A DNA stretch of 64,000 nt from Chryseobacterium flavum (GCF_003385595.1 NZ_QNUE01000006.1:186001-250000); one strand, 5' to 3'. Positions 25,686 through 34,850 are shown, counted from the first letter of the stretch. Translations and numbers: made by a program. The notes: generated by a model not told the origin, from the letters alone.

Positions 25686-26002
25686 TGTAAGAGATGATCT
25701 TTATCATCCGGAAATAAAAAAAGGAAAAAATTGGACAGTGTAATCTTTCATAAGACTTAATTGCGGGATCGCTAATGTCCGTCCGGAAGGCAGAAAGAGA
25801 ATTAACCAAAAATTTCCTTATGCTGTGGAGATACAAATGTAAGAAAAAGTTTTATAACGGCTTCTTATGTTTGTATTTTTTTTATCCACAAATTGTTGAT
25901 AAGTATAAGAAAATGTATTAGTTATATTTTTTATGAATGAAACAGTAAAAATAAAACTATTAAAAGGTTATTCGGTAGATTCCTCTTTTCTTTATGGTTT
26001 GT
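25686..26002. other. 317-bp intergenic region downstream of yjdM
   Basis: No gene is seen. The region is AT-rich and holds a 6-bp hairpin near 25693-25708 (GATGAT/ATCATC), and a DnaA-box pair: TTATCCACA (25882-25890), a perfect match to the bacterial consensus, facing TGTTGATAA (25894-25902). The two form an imperfect 21-bp dyad. Whether this binds DnaA or another factor cannot be told. Confidence 0.6.
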
Positions 26003-26938
26003 CTAAATAAATGAAATCACAACAGAACCTTCGAGTTTTTTATCAGTATACATTATCATTTCTTTACTTTTTGCCTTAATCTTATTCCAATAATAGCTTC
26101 CGGCAAATCTGCTTTCTAAAACTTCTGCATTAATGCCACTTTCTGAAACTTTTATTTCGTTAGGATAACAGGCAAATTTTGACAAACCGAATTCAGCAGT
26201 TTCTGTTTCACTGAAAATAGTAACCTCTCCAAACAATCTGGCTACATAAGGATTGTAAGGCCGGCGGTAAGTTTCTTCCGGACTATCGTTCTGAATCAGT
26301 CTTCCGTCTTGTAAAATAATAATCTGATCCAGCCAGGGCATGACATCCTGAAGTTCATGAGTAGAAATAATTAAAGATATACCCTGTTGTTTTACATACC
26401 GGAACAGCCTTTCGCGAAGTTCTATTTTTCTTGGAAAATCAAGGTTGCTGAACGGCTCATCCAGGATAAGAAGTTTAGGCAATACAGAAAGAGCTCTGGC
26501 TATGGCAACTCTCTGCTGTTGTCCGCCACTTAAATATTTGGGAAGTATATGGGCAAATTCCTGAAGTCCTACTACTTCCAGAAGTTCCATTACCGTTTCT
26601 TTCTTTTCTTTTAAATTGATATTGGAAATAAATTTTCCCACATTTTCAGCAACTGTAGCGTAGGGCATCAGATCAAAATTCTGAGCTACAAATTTCATGT
26701 CAGATTCTCCGGGAACAAGATTCCCTTTGGGTCCCAGAAGTGCTGTTTTATTAAATATAATCTCGCCGCTTTCCCAATCGAGCAGTCCGTAGATCAAACT
26801 TAGGAGTGTTGATTTTCCGCATCCGCTTTCCCCTGCAAGAGCAATGATTTTATTAGCCTCAAATTTTAAATTAAGGTTTTGAAACAAAGGTTTATCCTTG
26901 GTATGAGAAAAAAATAGGTTGTTTATTTCTAGTAGCAT
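26003..26938 (-). CDS. ABC transporter ATP-binding protein, orphan
   Basis: A 311-residue ATPase of the importer type (PotA/FbpC-like), with a beta-rich C-terminal extension like a TOBE domain (about residues 230-311). Walker A is AGESGCGKST near residue 38, the Q-loop VAQNFDL near 84, the signature LSGGQQQRV near 138, Walker B LLILDEPFSN near 156, and the switch His in ISTHELQDV near 193. No permease or binding-protein gene is nearby, so the partners must be encoded elsewhere. The closely spaced TACATTTG element upstream suggests a leaderless mRNA. Confidence 0.93.
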   Translation of the reverse strand: MLLEINNLFFSHTKDKPLFQNLNLKFEANKIIALAGESGCGKSTLLSLIYGLLDWESGEIIFNKTALLGPKGNLVPGESDMKFVAQNFDLMPYATVAENVGKFISNINLKEKKETVMELLEVVGLQEFAHILPKYLSGGQQQRVAIARALSVLPKLLILDEPFSNLDFPRKIELRERLFRYVKQQGISLIISTHELQDVMPWLDQIIILQDGRLIQNDSPEETYRRPYNPYVARLFGEVTIFSETETAEFGLSKFACYPNEIKVSESGINAEVLESRFAGSYYWNKIKAKSKEMIMYTDKKLEGSVVISFI

Positions 26939-26942
26939 ATTA

Positions 26943-26950
26943 CAAATGTA
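26943..26950 (-). promoter_or_regulatory. TAnnTTTG element 4 bp before the ABC ATPase start
   Basis: TACATTTG on the minus strand ends 4 bp before the ATG. A TTG lies 17 bp further upstream (26968-26970). A leaderless transcript is possible. Confidence 0.5.
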
Positions 26951-27013
26951 AGGTTTTTATGAAAACACAATTTTTTTTATTATATTAGCAGGAGTAATAA
27001 AAATATATCAAAA

Positions 27014-27673
27014 ATGAGAAAAAAACTGTTTTCGTTAGCTATTCCTGCTTTATTTGCTGCTGCTGTTGTCATTTCTTGTAAAAAAGACAAACCGCTTACC
27101 AGTGAAAGTAATGAAGTAACAACTACCAAAGAGGGAAGTCAGTATACTTTGGATACACTAAACAGTAAAGTTGAATGGAAAGGATATAAGGTATTTAAAA
27201 CTGAGAATACAAGCCATTTCGGGACCATTAGATTTGAAAGTGGTGATGTTACAGTAAAAGACGGAAAACTTGAAAGCGGTAAATTCGTTGCTGATATGAA
27301 CTCTCTGACCTCTGAAGACCTGAAAGACAGTCCGGAAGATTTAGCAAAATTAAATGGCCACCTTAAGAGTGGTGATTTCTTTGAAGTAGAAAAATTCCCT
27401 ACTGCTTCGTACGAAATTACAAAAGTTACCCCTGCAACAGAAGGCGACTACAATACGCTTTTAGATGGAAATTTAACCATCAAAGGTATTACGAAGCCTG
27501 TCCAGTTTAAAGCCAATGTATCGGTGAAAGAAGGGGAGGTAAGTGTTGCAACTGAGCCAAAAGATATTAAGAGAGAAGAGTTTGGAGTGAAGTTCCAGGC
27601 TCCTGCTGAAAATGGGGTGATTAAAGATGAGGTTACTCTTCAGATCAGCGTTAAAGCTTTAGAAAAGAAATAA
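27014..27673 (+). CDS. YceI family lipoprotein
   Basis: A 219-residue protein with a lipoprotein signal (residues 1-22, lipobox VVISC). Residues about 45-217 are the YceI beta-barrel domain, which binds isoprenoid-like lipids; the family traits SKVEWKGYKVFKTENTSHFG, LKSGDFFEVEKFPTASYEIT and GNLTIKGITKPVQFK are present. It should sit in the periplasm, anchored to a membrane. The charged stretch just after the Cys (KKDKPL) is common in flavobacterial lipoproteins. The gene is monocistronic with a strong terminator, and it is divergent from the ABC ATPase gene. Confidence 0.94.
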   Translation: MRKKLFSLAIPALFAAAVVISCKKDKPLTSESNEVTTTKEGSQYTLDTLNSKVEWKGYKVFKTENTSHFGTIRFESGDVTVKDGKLESGKFVADMNSLTSEDLKDSPEDLAKLNGHLKSGDFFEVEKFPTASYEITKVTPATEGDYNTLLDGNLTIKGITKPVQFKANVSVKEGEVSVATEPKDIKREEFGVKFQAPAENGVIKDEVTLQISVKALEKK

Positions 27674-27705
27674 TTTTTTTATTTAAGTGAAATAAGTGAT
27701 TGAAG

Positions 27706-27729
27706 TCTGCCTCCCGAAAAAGAGGCAGA
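27706..27729 (+). terminator. Terminator of the YceI gene
   Basis: 8-bp perfect arms TCTGCCTC/GAGGCAGA with an 8-nt loop, followed by seven T. Confidence 0.92.
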
Positions 27730-27768
27730 TTTTTTTATCTATCAATTAATTATTAAACTTAAAAACCG

Positions 27769-27776
27769 TATTTTTG
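27769..27776 (+). promoter_or_regulatory. -7 promoter element of pheS
   Basis: TATTTTTG ends 25 bp before the pheS ATG at 27802. No obvious -33 element; the YceI terminator lies just upstream. Confidence 0.55.
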
Positions 27777-27801
27777 CAAAACATTTTGAAAGGGTAAAAT
27801 A

Positions 27802-28812
27802 ATGATAGAAAAGATAGAAGAACTACTGATTGAAGTAAACAGCTTTAATACTACATCGAAAGAAGAGATAGAAAACTTCCGGATTAAATACAACGGTAAG
27901 AAAGGGGTTCTGAATGATTTTTTTGAAAAATTTAAAGAAGTTCCTAATGACCAGAAGAAAGAGTTCGGGCAGAAAATTAACTCTTTGAAGCAGGCTGTTG
28001 CTGTAAAATTAGAAGATTTGAAAAATGCTTCTGAATCTTCTGTTGTTATAGAAAAAGAAGATCTTACAAGACCTGCTTTTCCACTGGAATTAGGCTCAAG
28101 ACACCCGATTAATCTGGTAAAGAACAGGATTATTGACATTTTCAAATCTATTGGCTTTGCCGTAGCAGATGGTCCCGAGATTGAAGATGACTGGCATAAT
28201 TTTACGGCATTGAACCTCCCGGAATATCATCCGGCAAGAGACATGCAGGATACTTTCTTCATTGAGCAAAATCCGGATATTCTTTTAAGAACACATACTT
28301 CTTCCGTGCAGACACGTTATATGGAAGAAAATCAACCGCCGATCAGAATATTATCTCCCGGCAGAGTATTCAGAAATGAGGCTATTTCTTCACGTTCTCA
28401 TTGTATTTTCCACCAGATTGAAGGATTATACATTGATGAGAATGTAAGTTTTGCTGATTTAAAGCAGACTATTCAGTTCTTTACAACAGAATTATTTGGC
28501 AAATCTAAGATCAGAATGAGACCGTCTTATTTCCCATTCACTGAGCCAAGCGCTGAGATTGATGTATATTGGGGATTAAACTCTGAAACAGATTACAGAA
28601 TCACAAAAGGAACAGGCTGGCTGGAAATTATGGGTTGTGGAATGGTAGACCCTGCGGTGCTTAAAAACGTAAATATTGATGCTGAAAAATATTCAGGATA
28701 TGCGTTCGGAATGGGAATTGAAAGAATTACAATGCTCCTTTACCAGATGAGTGATATCAGAATGTTCTTTGAAAACGACATCAGAACACTAGAACAATTT
28801 AAATCTTTATAA
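27802..28812 (+). CDS. pheS: Phenylalanine-tRNA ligase alpha subunit
   Basis: A 336-residue cytoplasmic enzyme subunit of normal length. An N-terminal coiled-coil tRNA-binding region (residues about 1-95) is followed by the class II catalytic core. Motif 1 begins at GSRHPINL, motif 2 is [19 protein letters not shown] near residues 194-212, and motif 3 is [15 protein letters not shown] near residues 300-314. With PheT, encoded elsewhere, it charges tRNA-Phe. The gene is monocistronic here, with a terminator directly after the stop; many other bacteria have a pheST operon. Confidence 0.98.
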   Translation: MIEKIEELLIEVNSFNTTSKEEIENFRIKYNGKKGVLNDFFEKFKEVPNDQKKEFGQKINSLKQAVAVKLEDLKNASESSVVIEKEDLTRPAFPLELGSRHPINLVKNRIIDIFKSIGFAVADGPEIEDDWHNFTALNLPEYHPARDMQDTFFIEQNPDILLRTHTSSVQTRYMEENQPPIRILSPGRVFRNEAISSRSHCIFHQIEGLYIDENVSFADLKQTIQFFTTELFGKSKIRMRPSYFPFTEPSAEIDVYWGLNSETDYRITKGTGWLEIMGCGMVDPAVLKNVNIDAEKYSGYAFGMGIERITMLLYQMSDIRMFFENDIRTLEQFKSL

Positions 28813-28818
28813 AAAATA

Positions 28819-28841
28819 AACCTCCGGATTTCCCGGAGGTT
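28819..28841 (+). terminator. Terminator of pheS
   Basis: 8-bp perfect arms AACCTCCG/CGGAGGTT with a 7-nt loop, then TTGTTTTT. Confidence 0.92.
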
Positions 28842-28967
28842 TTGTTTTTAATTACTGACCTAAGAAACAAAACGTAATTAAAAACTGATTATTGAAATTT
28901 ACACGTGTCTTTTCCGGTACTATAATAAAGACAATTTAAATCCAGTATGTATTACATTCATAAAAAG

Positions 28968-28992
28968 ATGCCTGTAGGAATACTACAGGCAT
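28968..28992 (-). terminator. Terminator of the DUF3108 gene
   Basis: 10-bp perfect arms ATGCCTGTAG/CTACAGGCAT with a 5-nt loop. On the minus strand it is followed by CTTTTTATG. It lies 29 bp after the stop. Confidence 0.88.
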
Positions 28993-29021
28993 TATGACTA
29001 TGTTTAGAATACGAATACAAG

Positions 29022-29792
29022 TTATTTCGTAAACTTTAAAGGATATTTGACATTCTTATAACTATCAATGCTGGCTTTCAATGAACCCACAGCAAGCTCG
29101 GCTTTTAACAGCATCGGAATATGGTTGGCATCATTCGATACCCACATGGTTACACCTTCTTTTTCTTTAAATACCCGTCCGCTTTTTACAGAAGGGATGA
29201 TTTTCAGGCAGTTGATTGTTCCGAACTTGGTTTTCAGGTTTTCTGTTCCGGCAACTCTGAGCTGAAAAGGAAACATTTCGTCATCAATCCATACATTCAT
29301 ATTAATGATGGTTCCTACTTTTAATTCGTCAGGTGATTTGCTTCTTAAATAGTAGAAGCATGAAAGCATATCCTGAACCCCTTTTACTGATTTTAAAACT
29401 TTGGAACCATTTGCAGGAGTCTTTTTATCAGTTAGTATTAAGGTATTATTGTCATGATTGAAAACGGTTTCAAAGTGCTGGCGATAGCTTCCTTCACGGA
29501 CATTCCTTACATAAAAGCTGGGAAGACCCGTTTCTGTACTAATGAAGCTTTCGTATAAATCTTCAACTTTAAAAAAGGCTTTTACCGCTCCCGTAGTTTG
29601 TCCGGTACCTTTTGCATACAGGTGAGGTACACCTTTATAATTGGTTTTTTGAGTGGTAAGATTGGCGGTGCCCGCATTCAGAAAGCCATAATGGATCCTG
29701 AAAGTGATTGATTCACCATCTGCAATATTGCTGATTTGAGCTGACCCTAGAGAGAACAGGAATACTGCAAAAATGATTAAAATTTTCTTCAT
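29022..29792 (-). CDS. DUF3108 periplasmic protein
   Basis: A 256-residue protein with a signal peptide (residues 1-18, ending LGSAQ). The mature part matches DUF3108: GESITFRIHYGFLNAGTANL near the start, VQDMLSCFYYLRS in the middle, and GVTMWVSNDANHIPMLLKAEL near the end. DUF3108 proteins have a lipocalin/LolA-like beta-sheet and are probably periplasmic. No catalytic residues are known. The gene is monocistronic, with a TAAATTTG -7 element 25 bp upstream of the ATG. Confidence 0.9.
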   Translation of the reverse strand: MKKILIIFAVFLFSLGSAQISNIADGESITFRIHYGFLNAGTANLTTQKTNYKGVPHLYAKGTGQTTGAVKAFFKVEDLYESFISTETGLPSFYVRNVREGSYRQHFETVFNHDNNTLILTDKKTPANGSKVLKSVKGVQDMLSCFYYLRSKSPDELKVGTIINMNVWIDDEMFPFQLRVAGTENLKTKFGTINCLKIIPSVKSGRVFKEKEGVTMWVSNDANHIPMLLKAELAVGSLKASIDSYKNVKYPLKFTK

Positions 29793-29817
29793 GGTATGAC
29801 ATTTACAAATATATTGC

Positions 29818-29825
29818 CAAATTTA
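29818..29825 (-). promoter_or_regulatory. -7 promoter element of the DUF3108 gene
   Basis: TAAATTTG on the minus strand, 25 bp before the ATG. No -33 TTTG at 19-20 bp. Confidence 0.5.
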
Positions 29826-29903
29826 AAATCTTAAAAGTTAGATATTTGACAAATCTCAGGTTTTTATTTAGAATCAATTAAATATGCTTCGCATTAAAAT
29901 TAG

Positions 29904-29911
29904 TAAATTTG
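29904..29911 (+). promoter_or_regulatory. -7 promoter element of the ferredoxin reductase operon
   Basis: TAAATTTG, 33 bp before the ATG at 29945, fits TAnnTTTG. Confidence 0.55.
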
Positions 29912-29944
29912 CAGTTACAAGTATAATTAAATTATCTAAACATT

Positions 29945-31000
29945 ATGATAACCACAGATATATTGATCATAGGAGCAGGACCTACAGGCCTTTTTGCAGT
30001 TTTTGAAGCAGGTCTATTGAAAATGAAGTGCCATATTATTGATGCACTTCCGCAGCCGGGAGGGCAATTGGCTGAACTTTATCCTAAAAAACCTATTTTC
30101 GATATTCCGGGTTACCCTTCAGTGAATGCTGGGGAACTGGTTGATAATTTAATGGAACAGATTAAACAGTTCCAGCCCGGGTTTACCTTAGGTGAAACTG
30201 CAGTTACTTTAAATAAAGTAGATGATGAATGGTTTGAGGTAATTACCAATAAAGGGACTGTTCACAGGGCAAAAGCAGTTGCTATTGCAGGAGGACTCGG
30301 AACTTTTGAGCCAAGAAAACCAACTATTGAAAATATTGCAGACTATGAAGAGAAAGGTCTTGAATATTTTGTAAAAGAACCTGAGCATTTCAGAAACAAA
30401 AGAGTGGTAATTGCCGGAGGAGGAGATTCTGCACTGGACTGGAGTATTTTCCTTGCCAATGTAGCAAGTGAAGTTACTTTGATCCACAGAAGAAATGAAT
30501 TCAGAGGAGCTTTGGATTCTGTAGAAAAGGTTCAGGATCTGAAAAATCAGGGAAAAATCAAGTTAATTACTCCAGCTGAAGTTACAGCAATTAAAGGTGA
30601 CGGAAAAGTAGAAGCGATTACGGTAGAAAAAGATGGTGAAGAAGCTTATGATATTGAAACAGATTACTTCATCCCTTTATTTGGGCTGACACCAAAATTA
30701 GGGGATATCGGAAACTGGGGGCTTGAAATTGAGAAGAACGCAATTGTTGTAAACAATGCTCTTGATTATCAGACAAATATTGATGGAGTATATGCTATTG
30801 GAGATATTAATACTTATCCGGGAAAGCTGAAATTAATTCTTTGTGGTTTCCACGAGGCTACCCTGATGTGCCAAAGCGTTTACAACAGACTGAATCCGGG
30901 TAAAAAATTCGTATTGAAATATACTACGGTAAGTGGGGTAGACGGGTTTGACGGAAGCCGTAAAGAAGCAGAGAAGGCCGTTGTGAAAAAAATTGACTAA
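29945..31000 (+). CDS. Ferredoxin--NADP reductase, thioredoxin-reductase type
   Basis: A 351-residue FAD enzyme. The FAD motif is ILIIGAGPTGLFA at residues 6-18 and the NAD(P) motif is VVIAGGGDSALDW near residues 155-167; the pattern and the lack of the CxxC redox pair set it apart from true thioredoxin reductases. The second FAD motif GVYAIGDINTYPGKLKLI is near residue 280. It should move electrons between NADPH and the ferredoxin encoded 12 bp downstream, in the same operon. Such pairs supply electrons to oxygenases, Fe-S assembly or other cytoplasmic reductases. Confidence 0.94.
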   Translation: MITTDILIIGAGPTGLFAVFEAGLLKMKCHIIDALPQPGGQLAELYPKKPIFDIPGYPSVNAGELVDNLMEQIKQFQPGFTLGETAVTLNKVDDEWFEVITNKGTVHRAKAVAIAGGLGTFEPRKPTIENIADYEEKGLEYFVKEPEHFRNKRVVIAGGGDSALDWSIFLANVASEVTLIHRRNEFRGALDSVEKVQDLKNQGKIKLITPAEVTAIKGDGKVEAITVEKDGEEAYDIETDYFIPLFGLTPKLGDIGNWGLEIEKNAIVVNNALDYQTNIDGVYAIGDINTYPGKLKLILCGFHEATLMCQSVYNRLNPGKKFVLKYTTVSGVDGFDGSRKEAEKAVVKKID

Positions 31001-31012
31001 TTTTGCAGAATT

Positions 31013-31342
31013 ATGTCAGATATTAATATTAAAATCACCGACAGAGAAGGGGTAACCCACGATGTTGTAGCGCCTACGGATATGTCCATGAACCTTATGG
31101 AAATTATTCGTTCATATGAATTGGCTGAGGAAGGAACTATTGGAGTATGTGGAGGAATGGCCATGTGTGCTTCATGTCAGGTATATGTGATCAATGATCC
31201 TGGTCTTGAGCCCATGGGTGATGAAGAAGATGCCATGCTTGCAGAAGCTTTCCATGTGAAAGATAACAGTCGTTTAGGATGCCAGTTACATATCGCAGAC
31301 GAGATGGAGGGACTTGAGGTGGAAATTGCTCCTTATCCTTAG
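31013..31342 (+). CDS. 2Fe-2S ferredoxin
   Basis: A 109-residue ferredoxin of the adrenodoxin type. The four cluster ligands are visible: CGGMAMCASC (Cys at residues about 45, 51, 54) and LGCQL near residue 92, with spacing C-x5-C-x2-C and about 37 residues to the fourth. The protein is acidic, as expected for electron transfer. It lies 12 bp after the reductase gene, and the two are probably a functional pair in the cytoplasm. A strong bidirectional terminator follows. Confidence 0.95.
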   Translation: MSDINIKITDREGVTHDVVAPTDMSMNLMEIIRSYELAEEGTIGVCGGMAMCASCQVYVINDPGLEPMGDEEDAMLAEAFHVKDNSRLGCQLHIADEMEGLEVEIAPYP

Positions 31343-31367
31343 AAAAATATTTTTTAATCTTAATAAG

Positions 31368-31396
31368 AAACCCGTTCGAGCTATTTGAACGGGTTT
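31368..31396. terminator. Bidirectional terminator, ferredoxin and serine hydrolase
   Basis: 10-bp perfect arms AAACCCGTTC/GAACGGGTTT with a 9-nt loop; a T-run follows on the plus strand and an A-rich flank gives T on the other. Confidence 0.92.
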
Positions 31397-31401
31397 TGTT
31401 T

Positions 31402-32532
31402 TTATTTTGAAGATATTTTTTCAACAAGTGCAGACAGTTCTTTTTCTAAAATTTTTCTGTTAGCAAGACTGTTGGTCAATATAATAAATCCTGATTGAAG
31501 TTCCGGGAAAAATTCCAGAGAGCTTCTAGACCCACCTGTTCCACCGGTATGTTCGTACATTGTATTTCCGTTTTTAGTGGTATGAAAGAACCAATTAAGT
31601 CCAAGAGAGCCTTCTTCACCTTCAAATGTATATTTATGGGATAAGGAAATATTCAATTGGTCTTCGGCAATATTCCCTTTGATGTATTTAATCATGTCAC
31701 TGGTATTCGACCTTAATTCTCCCGTGCCTACCAATTCCGGGAAATCCCAATAAGGTGTTACCTCTCTGTTGCTGTTATGAGCTTTGGCAATATTATTTTT
31801 GTCAGCATTTGCAAGACTTACCGTTGTGTTGTTCATTTGGAGGGGCTTCAGAATATATTTTCTGACCAGTGAAAAATAGCTTTCATGGTAGACATCCTCA
31901 AGAATATAGCCTAATAAATTGACTGCCATATTAGAATATGTGTATTTTACTCCTGGCAGCGTGTCCATTTTCATATTTTTCAATCCTTCGTAGAACATTT
32001 TTTTAGAATAATTGCTGAATGGGTTAAGTTCTATATACTCCTGTCTCTCATAAAGATTAGGAAAAATTCTTGTAATTCTTGAAGTATGATTGGCCAGGTT
32101 TACTATTTTAATAGGTTTACTGTTATATTGTAAATTAGGATAATTATCAGACAAATACTTCCGGATATCGTCTTCAATGCCTATTTTCTTATCTACAATA
32201 GCCTGAGCGGTGAGAATTCCTGTAAAAGTTTTGGTTATAGAACCTATTTCATAAATAGTTTTATTATTGGGGAGAATTTGCTTTCCGTATTCCAATTGTC
32301 CGTAATTATAATAATAATCTTTACCTCTTACTGTAATTCCAATAGAAAGGCCTACAGCTTTGGGATCTTCGTAGTATTTTTTTACATATTTTTCTATTTC
32401 CAGATCAAGTTCTGTTTTTAGAGGATTATCTGTTTTAATATTTACGGCTGGTGTGAGATTTTGATGCTGTGAGAAGCTCCAAAAGAAGCTGAGAAATAAT
32501 GGCAGACAAAAAAAGTTTGTAATTGTTTTCAT
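31402..32532 (-). CDS. Serine hydrolase, class C beta-lactamase fold
   Basis: A 376-residue secreted protein from the ATG at 32532, giving a clean signal peptide (MKTITNFFCLPLFLSFFWSF, then SQ). The earlier ATG at 32589 adds a charged leader and is not preferred. The active site has the SxxK motif in IGSITKTFTG (nucleophile Ser near residue 96), YSNMA (the Y-x-N motif) near residue 190, and HTGGTGGSR in place of the KTG triad. The fold is that of the penicillin-binding/AmpC/esterase family; the substrate could be a peptide or an ester. There is no evidence that it gives antibiotic resistance. A terminator precedes the neighbour downstream. Confidence 0.9.
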   Translation of the reverse strand: MKTITNFFCLPLFLSFFWSFSQHQNLTPAVNIKTDNPLKTELDLEIEKYVKKYYEDPKAVGLSIGITVRGKDYYYNYGQLEYGKQILPNNKTIYEIGSITKTFTGILTAQAIVDKKIGIEDDIRKYLSDNYPNLQYNSKPIKIVNLANHTSRITRIFPNLYERQEYIELNPFSNYSKKMFYEGLKNMKMDTLPGVKYTYSNMAVNLLGYILEDVYHESYFSLVRKYILKPLQMNNTTVSLANADKNNIAKAHNSNREVTPYWDFPELVGTGELRSNTSDMIKYIKGNIAEDQLNISLSHKYTFEGEEGSLGLNWFFHTTKNGNTMYEHTGGTGGSRSSLEFFPELQSGFIILTNSLANRKILEKELSALVEKISSK

Positions 32533-32657
32533 ATATTGGGTTATTGTGATGCTTTCGATGGATTTTAAAACGTCTTTTCTGGTATTCAATGTTATTATCT
32601 GCTATGGTATTGAATATCAGATAAAATTACTCTTTTATCCGGGTTTTTCCCATAAAA

Positions 32658-32683
32658 AAAAGAGATATTTGAATACCTCTTTT
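32658..32683 (-). terminator. Terminator of the LOG-family gene
   Basis: 7-bp arms AAAAGAG/CTCTTTT, extended with one mismatch to about 11 bp, with T-run on the minus strand; 5 bp after the stop codon. Confidence 0.82.
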
Positions 32684-32687
32684 CTGA

Positions 32688-33269
32688 TTAAATCTTTTCC
32701 TTAGAAATCCACTTTCCAACCGTAGGTGCTTGATAATTTTTCATTTTTTCCAACAGCTCTTCAATGGTATTGCTGATCAGCAGCATATCTCTGTTTACCT
32801 GTTTTAAAAACCCTTTATCCACCATGGTCTGAACCAGCTTAATCAGATCATCATAAAATCCGTCAATATTCAGCACTCCGATGGGCTTTTTATGAAGTCC
32901 AAGCTGTGCCCATGTAATCATCTCGAAAAATTCTTCCAATGTACCGTAACCGCCGGGAAGAACAATAACACCATTGCAGAGATCATTCATTTTGGTTTTT
33001 CTCTCATGCATGGTTTCCACAAGGATAAGCTCAGTAAGATTTTTATGGGCTATTTCTTTGGATTGTAAAAAGTAGGGAAGGACACCAATGACCTTACCTC
33101 CTTCAGCCAATGCACCGTCTGCTATGGTTCCCATCAGGCCAACATCTGCCCCTCCATAAATGAGTTGTATATCCTGTTTAGCTAATGTCTGTCCAAGGAG
33201 AAATGCCTGTTCTTTGTAAATGTCCTGCGAACCGAAACTTGAGCCGCAAAATACCGTTATACTTTTCAT
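32688..33269 (-). CDS. LOG family protein (cytokinin riboside monophosphate phosphoribohydrolase-like)
   Basis: A 193-residue cytoplasmic protein of the LOG family, often mislabelled lysine decarboxylase. It has the characteristic PGGYGTLEEFFE motif near residues 106-117, a conserved M-x-x-R-K segment (MHERKTKMNDLC) near residue 88, and GGADVGLMG near residue 40. The glutamate of GTLEE and the Arg fit the nucleotide hydrolase active site. Family members release the free base from a nucleoside monophosphate. Its role in a flavobacterium is unknown. The gene is monocistronic. Confidence 0.93.
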   Translation of the reverse strand: MKSITVFCGSSFGSQDIYKEQAFLLGQTLAKQDIQLIYGGADVGLMGTIADGALAEGGKVIGVLPYFLQSKEIAHKNLTELILVETMHERKTKMNDLCNGVIVLPGGYGTLEEFFEMITWAQLGLHKKPIGVLNIDGFYDDLIKLVQTMVDKGFLKQVNRDMLLISNTIEELLEKMKNYQAPTVGKWISKEKI

Positions 33270-33331
33270 ATTATATAAAATAGAAGATTCTTACTCTGAC
33301 TAAGTAGCTTTTAAAAATCAAATAAACTAAA

Positions 33332-33361
33332 AATATCCAAAATCATATGACTTTGGATATT
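33332..33361 (-). terminator. Terminator of pepD
   Basis: 10-bp perfect arms AATATCCAAA/TTTGGATATT with a 10-nt loop, T-rich flank on the minus strand. Confidence 0.88.
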
Positions 33362-33383
33362 AAATATAATTATTTTTAATCTT

Positions 33384-34826
33384 TTACTTCTGGGGAATAT
33401 TCGCTAAAATATCTTTCAGGAAGCTCCAGAATTTCTGTGCAGACGGAATATTTGCTTTTTCATCAGGAGAGTGTGCGCCTCTGATGGTTGGCCCGAAGCT
33501 TACCATTTCCATATCAGGATAATTAGCTCCGATAATACCACATTCTAATCCCGCATGACAAGCTACTACATGGGGTTTTTCACTGAATTTTTCAGTATAA
33601 ATCTTTTCCATCAGCTGCACAATCTCGGAACCTGGCTTCGGCTTCCATCCCGGGTAAGAACCACTGAATTCAACATTCATTCCAGCCAGCTCTGCTACAG
33701 ATTTAAGTTGTTCAGCAACAGAATATTTTGAAGATTCTACGGATGATCTTGTAAGGTTTAAAATTTTAAGTTCTCCAGATTTTAATTCAACCCTTGCCAC
33801 GTTATTGGATGCTTCCACAAGGTTTGCAACATCAGGGCTCATTCTGTATACGCCGTTATGAAGAGATTTAAGCGTAAGGATTATTTTTCTCGAATCTGTT
33901 TCTGAAACTGCTTTTTCTGATGCTGTAGAGCTTTCAATGCTGATCTGGATGCCAGGTTCTACAGAAGTAAACTCTTCTAAAATTTCTTTTTTAAGAACAG
34001 TTGCATTTTCTATAAATTCCTGAGCATTCCTTACGGAGATAACTGCTACAGCTTCCCTCGGGATAGCATTTCTTAGGCCGCCTCCGTCTATAGAGATCAA
34101 TTCAATATTTTGGTTTTCCAATCCATTGTAAAGAAGCCTTCCCAAAATAATATTTGAGTTTCCGAATCCTTTATGGATATCCATACCAGAATGTCCACCC
34201 TGCAATCCTTTTACTTCAATTCTGACTATTTGACCTTTTGGGGGCTCAATTGTATAATTTTGAGTGATTGTAACATCCACACCTCCTGCGCATCCTATAT
34301 CAATCTCATCGTCTTCTTCAGTATCAAGGTTTAATAAAATATCTCCTGTCAGCTGTCCTGGTTTTAATCCTAAAGCACCTGTCATTCCGGTCTCTTCATC
34401 AATGGTGAATAATGCTTCTAAAGCAGGATGTGGAATATCTGAACTCTCAAGAATAGACATAATCGTGGCAACTCCTAAGCCATTGTCGGCCCCCAGGGTT
34501 GTTCCTTTCGCTTTTACCCAGTCACCATCCACTTCCATTTTGATCCCTTCTGTTTCAAAATCAAAATTGACATCATTGTTTTTCTGGCAAACCATATCCA
34601 GATGGGATTGTAAAACAATAGATTTACGGTTTTCCATTCCTTCCGTGGCTGGTTTCTTAATAATGACATTTCCTACCTCATCCACGCTGGTTGCCAGTCC
34701 CAGATTTTCACCAAATTCTTTGATGAAAGCAATTACTTTTTCTTCCTTTTTTGATGGTCTCGGAACTGCATTTAGTTTGGAAAAATTTTTCCAGATTATT
34801 TGCGGTTCTATATTAGATAATTCCAT
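33384..34826 (-). CDS. pepD: Aminoacyl-histidine dipeptidase (PepD, M20C)
   Basis: A 480-residue metallopeptidase matching E. coli PepD in length. The zinc-site pattern of M20 enzymes is present: QSHLDMVC (first His, Asp) near residue 78, GADNGLGVA with the bridging Asp near 117, IDEETGMTGA with the catalytic and metal Glu near 146, and NLDTEEDDE near 170. A further metal His is in VACHAGLECG or the C-terminal RGAHSPDE. The dimerisation lid domain lies between residues about 200 and 390. It hydrolyses dipeptides such as carnosine in the cytoplasm. A 15-bp hairpin lies upstream, followed by the promoter TAAATTTG at 34843-34850. Confidence 0.95.
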   Translation of the reverse strand: MELSNIEPQIIWKNFSKLNAVPRPSKKEEKVIAFIKEFGENLGLATSVDEVGNVIIKKPATEGMENRKSIVLQSHLDMVCQKNNDVNFDFETEGIKMEVDGDWVKAKGTTLGADNGLGVATIMSILESSDIPHPALEALFTIDEETGMTGALGLKPGQLTGDILLNLDTEEDDEIDIGCAGGVDVTITQNYTIEPPKGQIVRIEVKGLQGGHSGMDIHKGFGNSNIILGRLLYNGLENQNIELISIDGGGLRNAIPREAVAVISVRNAQEFIENATVLKKEILEEFTSVEPGIQISIESSTASEKAVSETDSRKIILTLKSLHNGVYRMSPDVANLVEASNNVARVELKSGELKILNLTRSSVESSKYSVAEQLKSVAELAGMNVEFSGSYPGWKPKPGSEIVQLMEKIYTEKFSEKPHVVACHAGLECGIIGANYPDMEMVSFGPTIRGAHSPDEKANIPSAQKFWSFLKDILANIPQK

Positions 34827-34842
34827 TGAAATTTATTTTTCT

Positions 34843-34850
34843 CAAATTTA
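34843..34850 (-). promoter_or_regulatory. -7 promoter element of pepD
   Basis: TAAATTTG on the minus strand, 16 bp before the ATG. It is right next to the upstream gene's terminator. Confidence 0.5.

Noticed and set aside
25693..25708. 6-bp hairpin after yjdM as a terminator
   Set aside because: The stem is short and no T-run follows, so it is not called a terminator.
26003..26938. ABC ATPase as part of a local transport operon
   Set aside because: No permease or binding-protein gene is next to it, so it is described as an orphan only.
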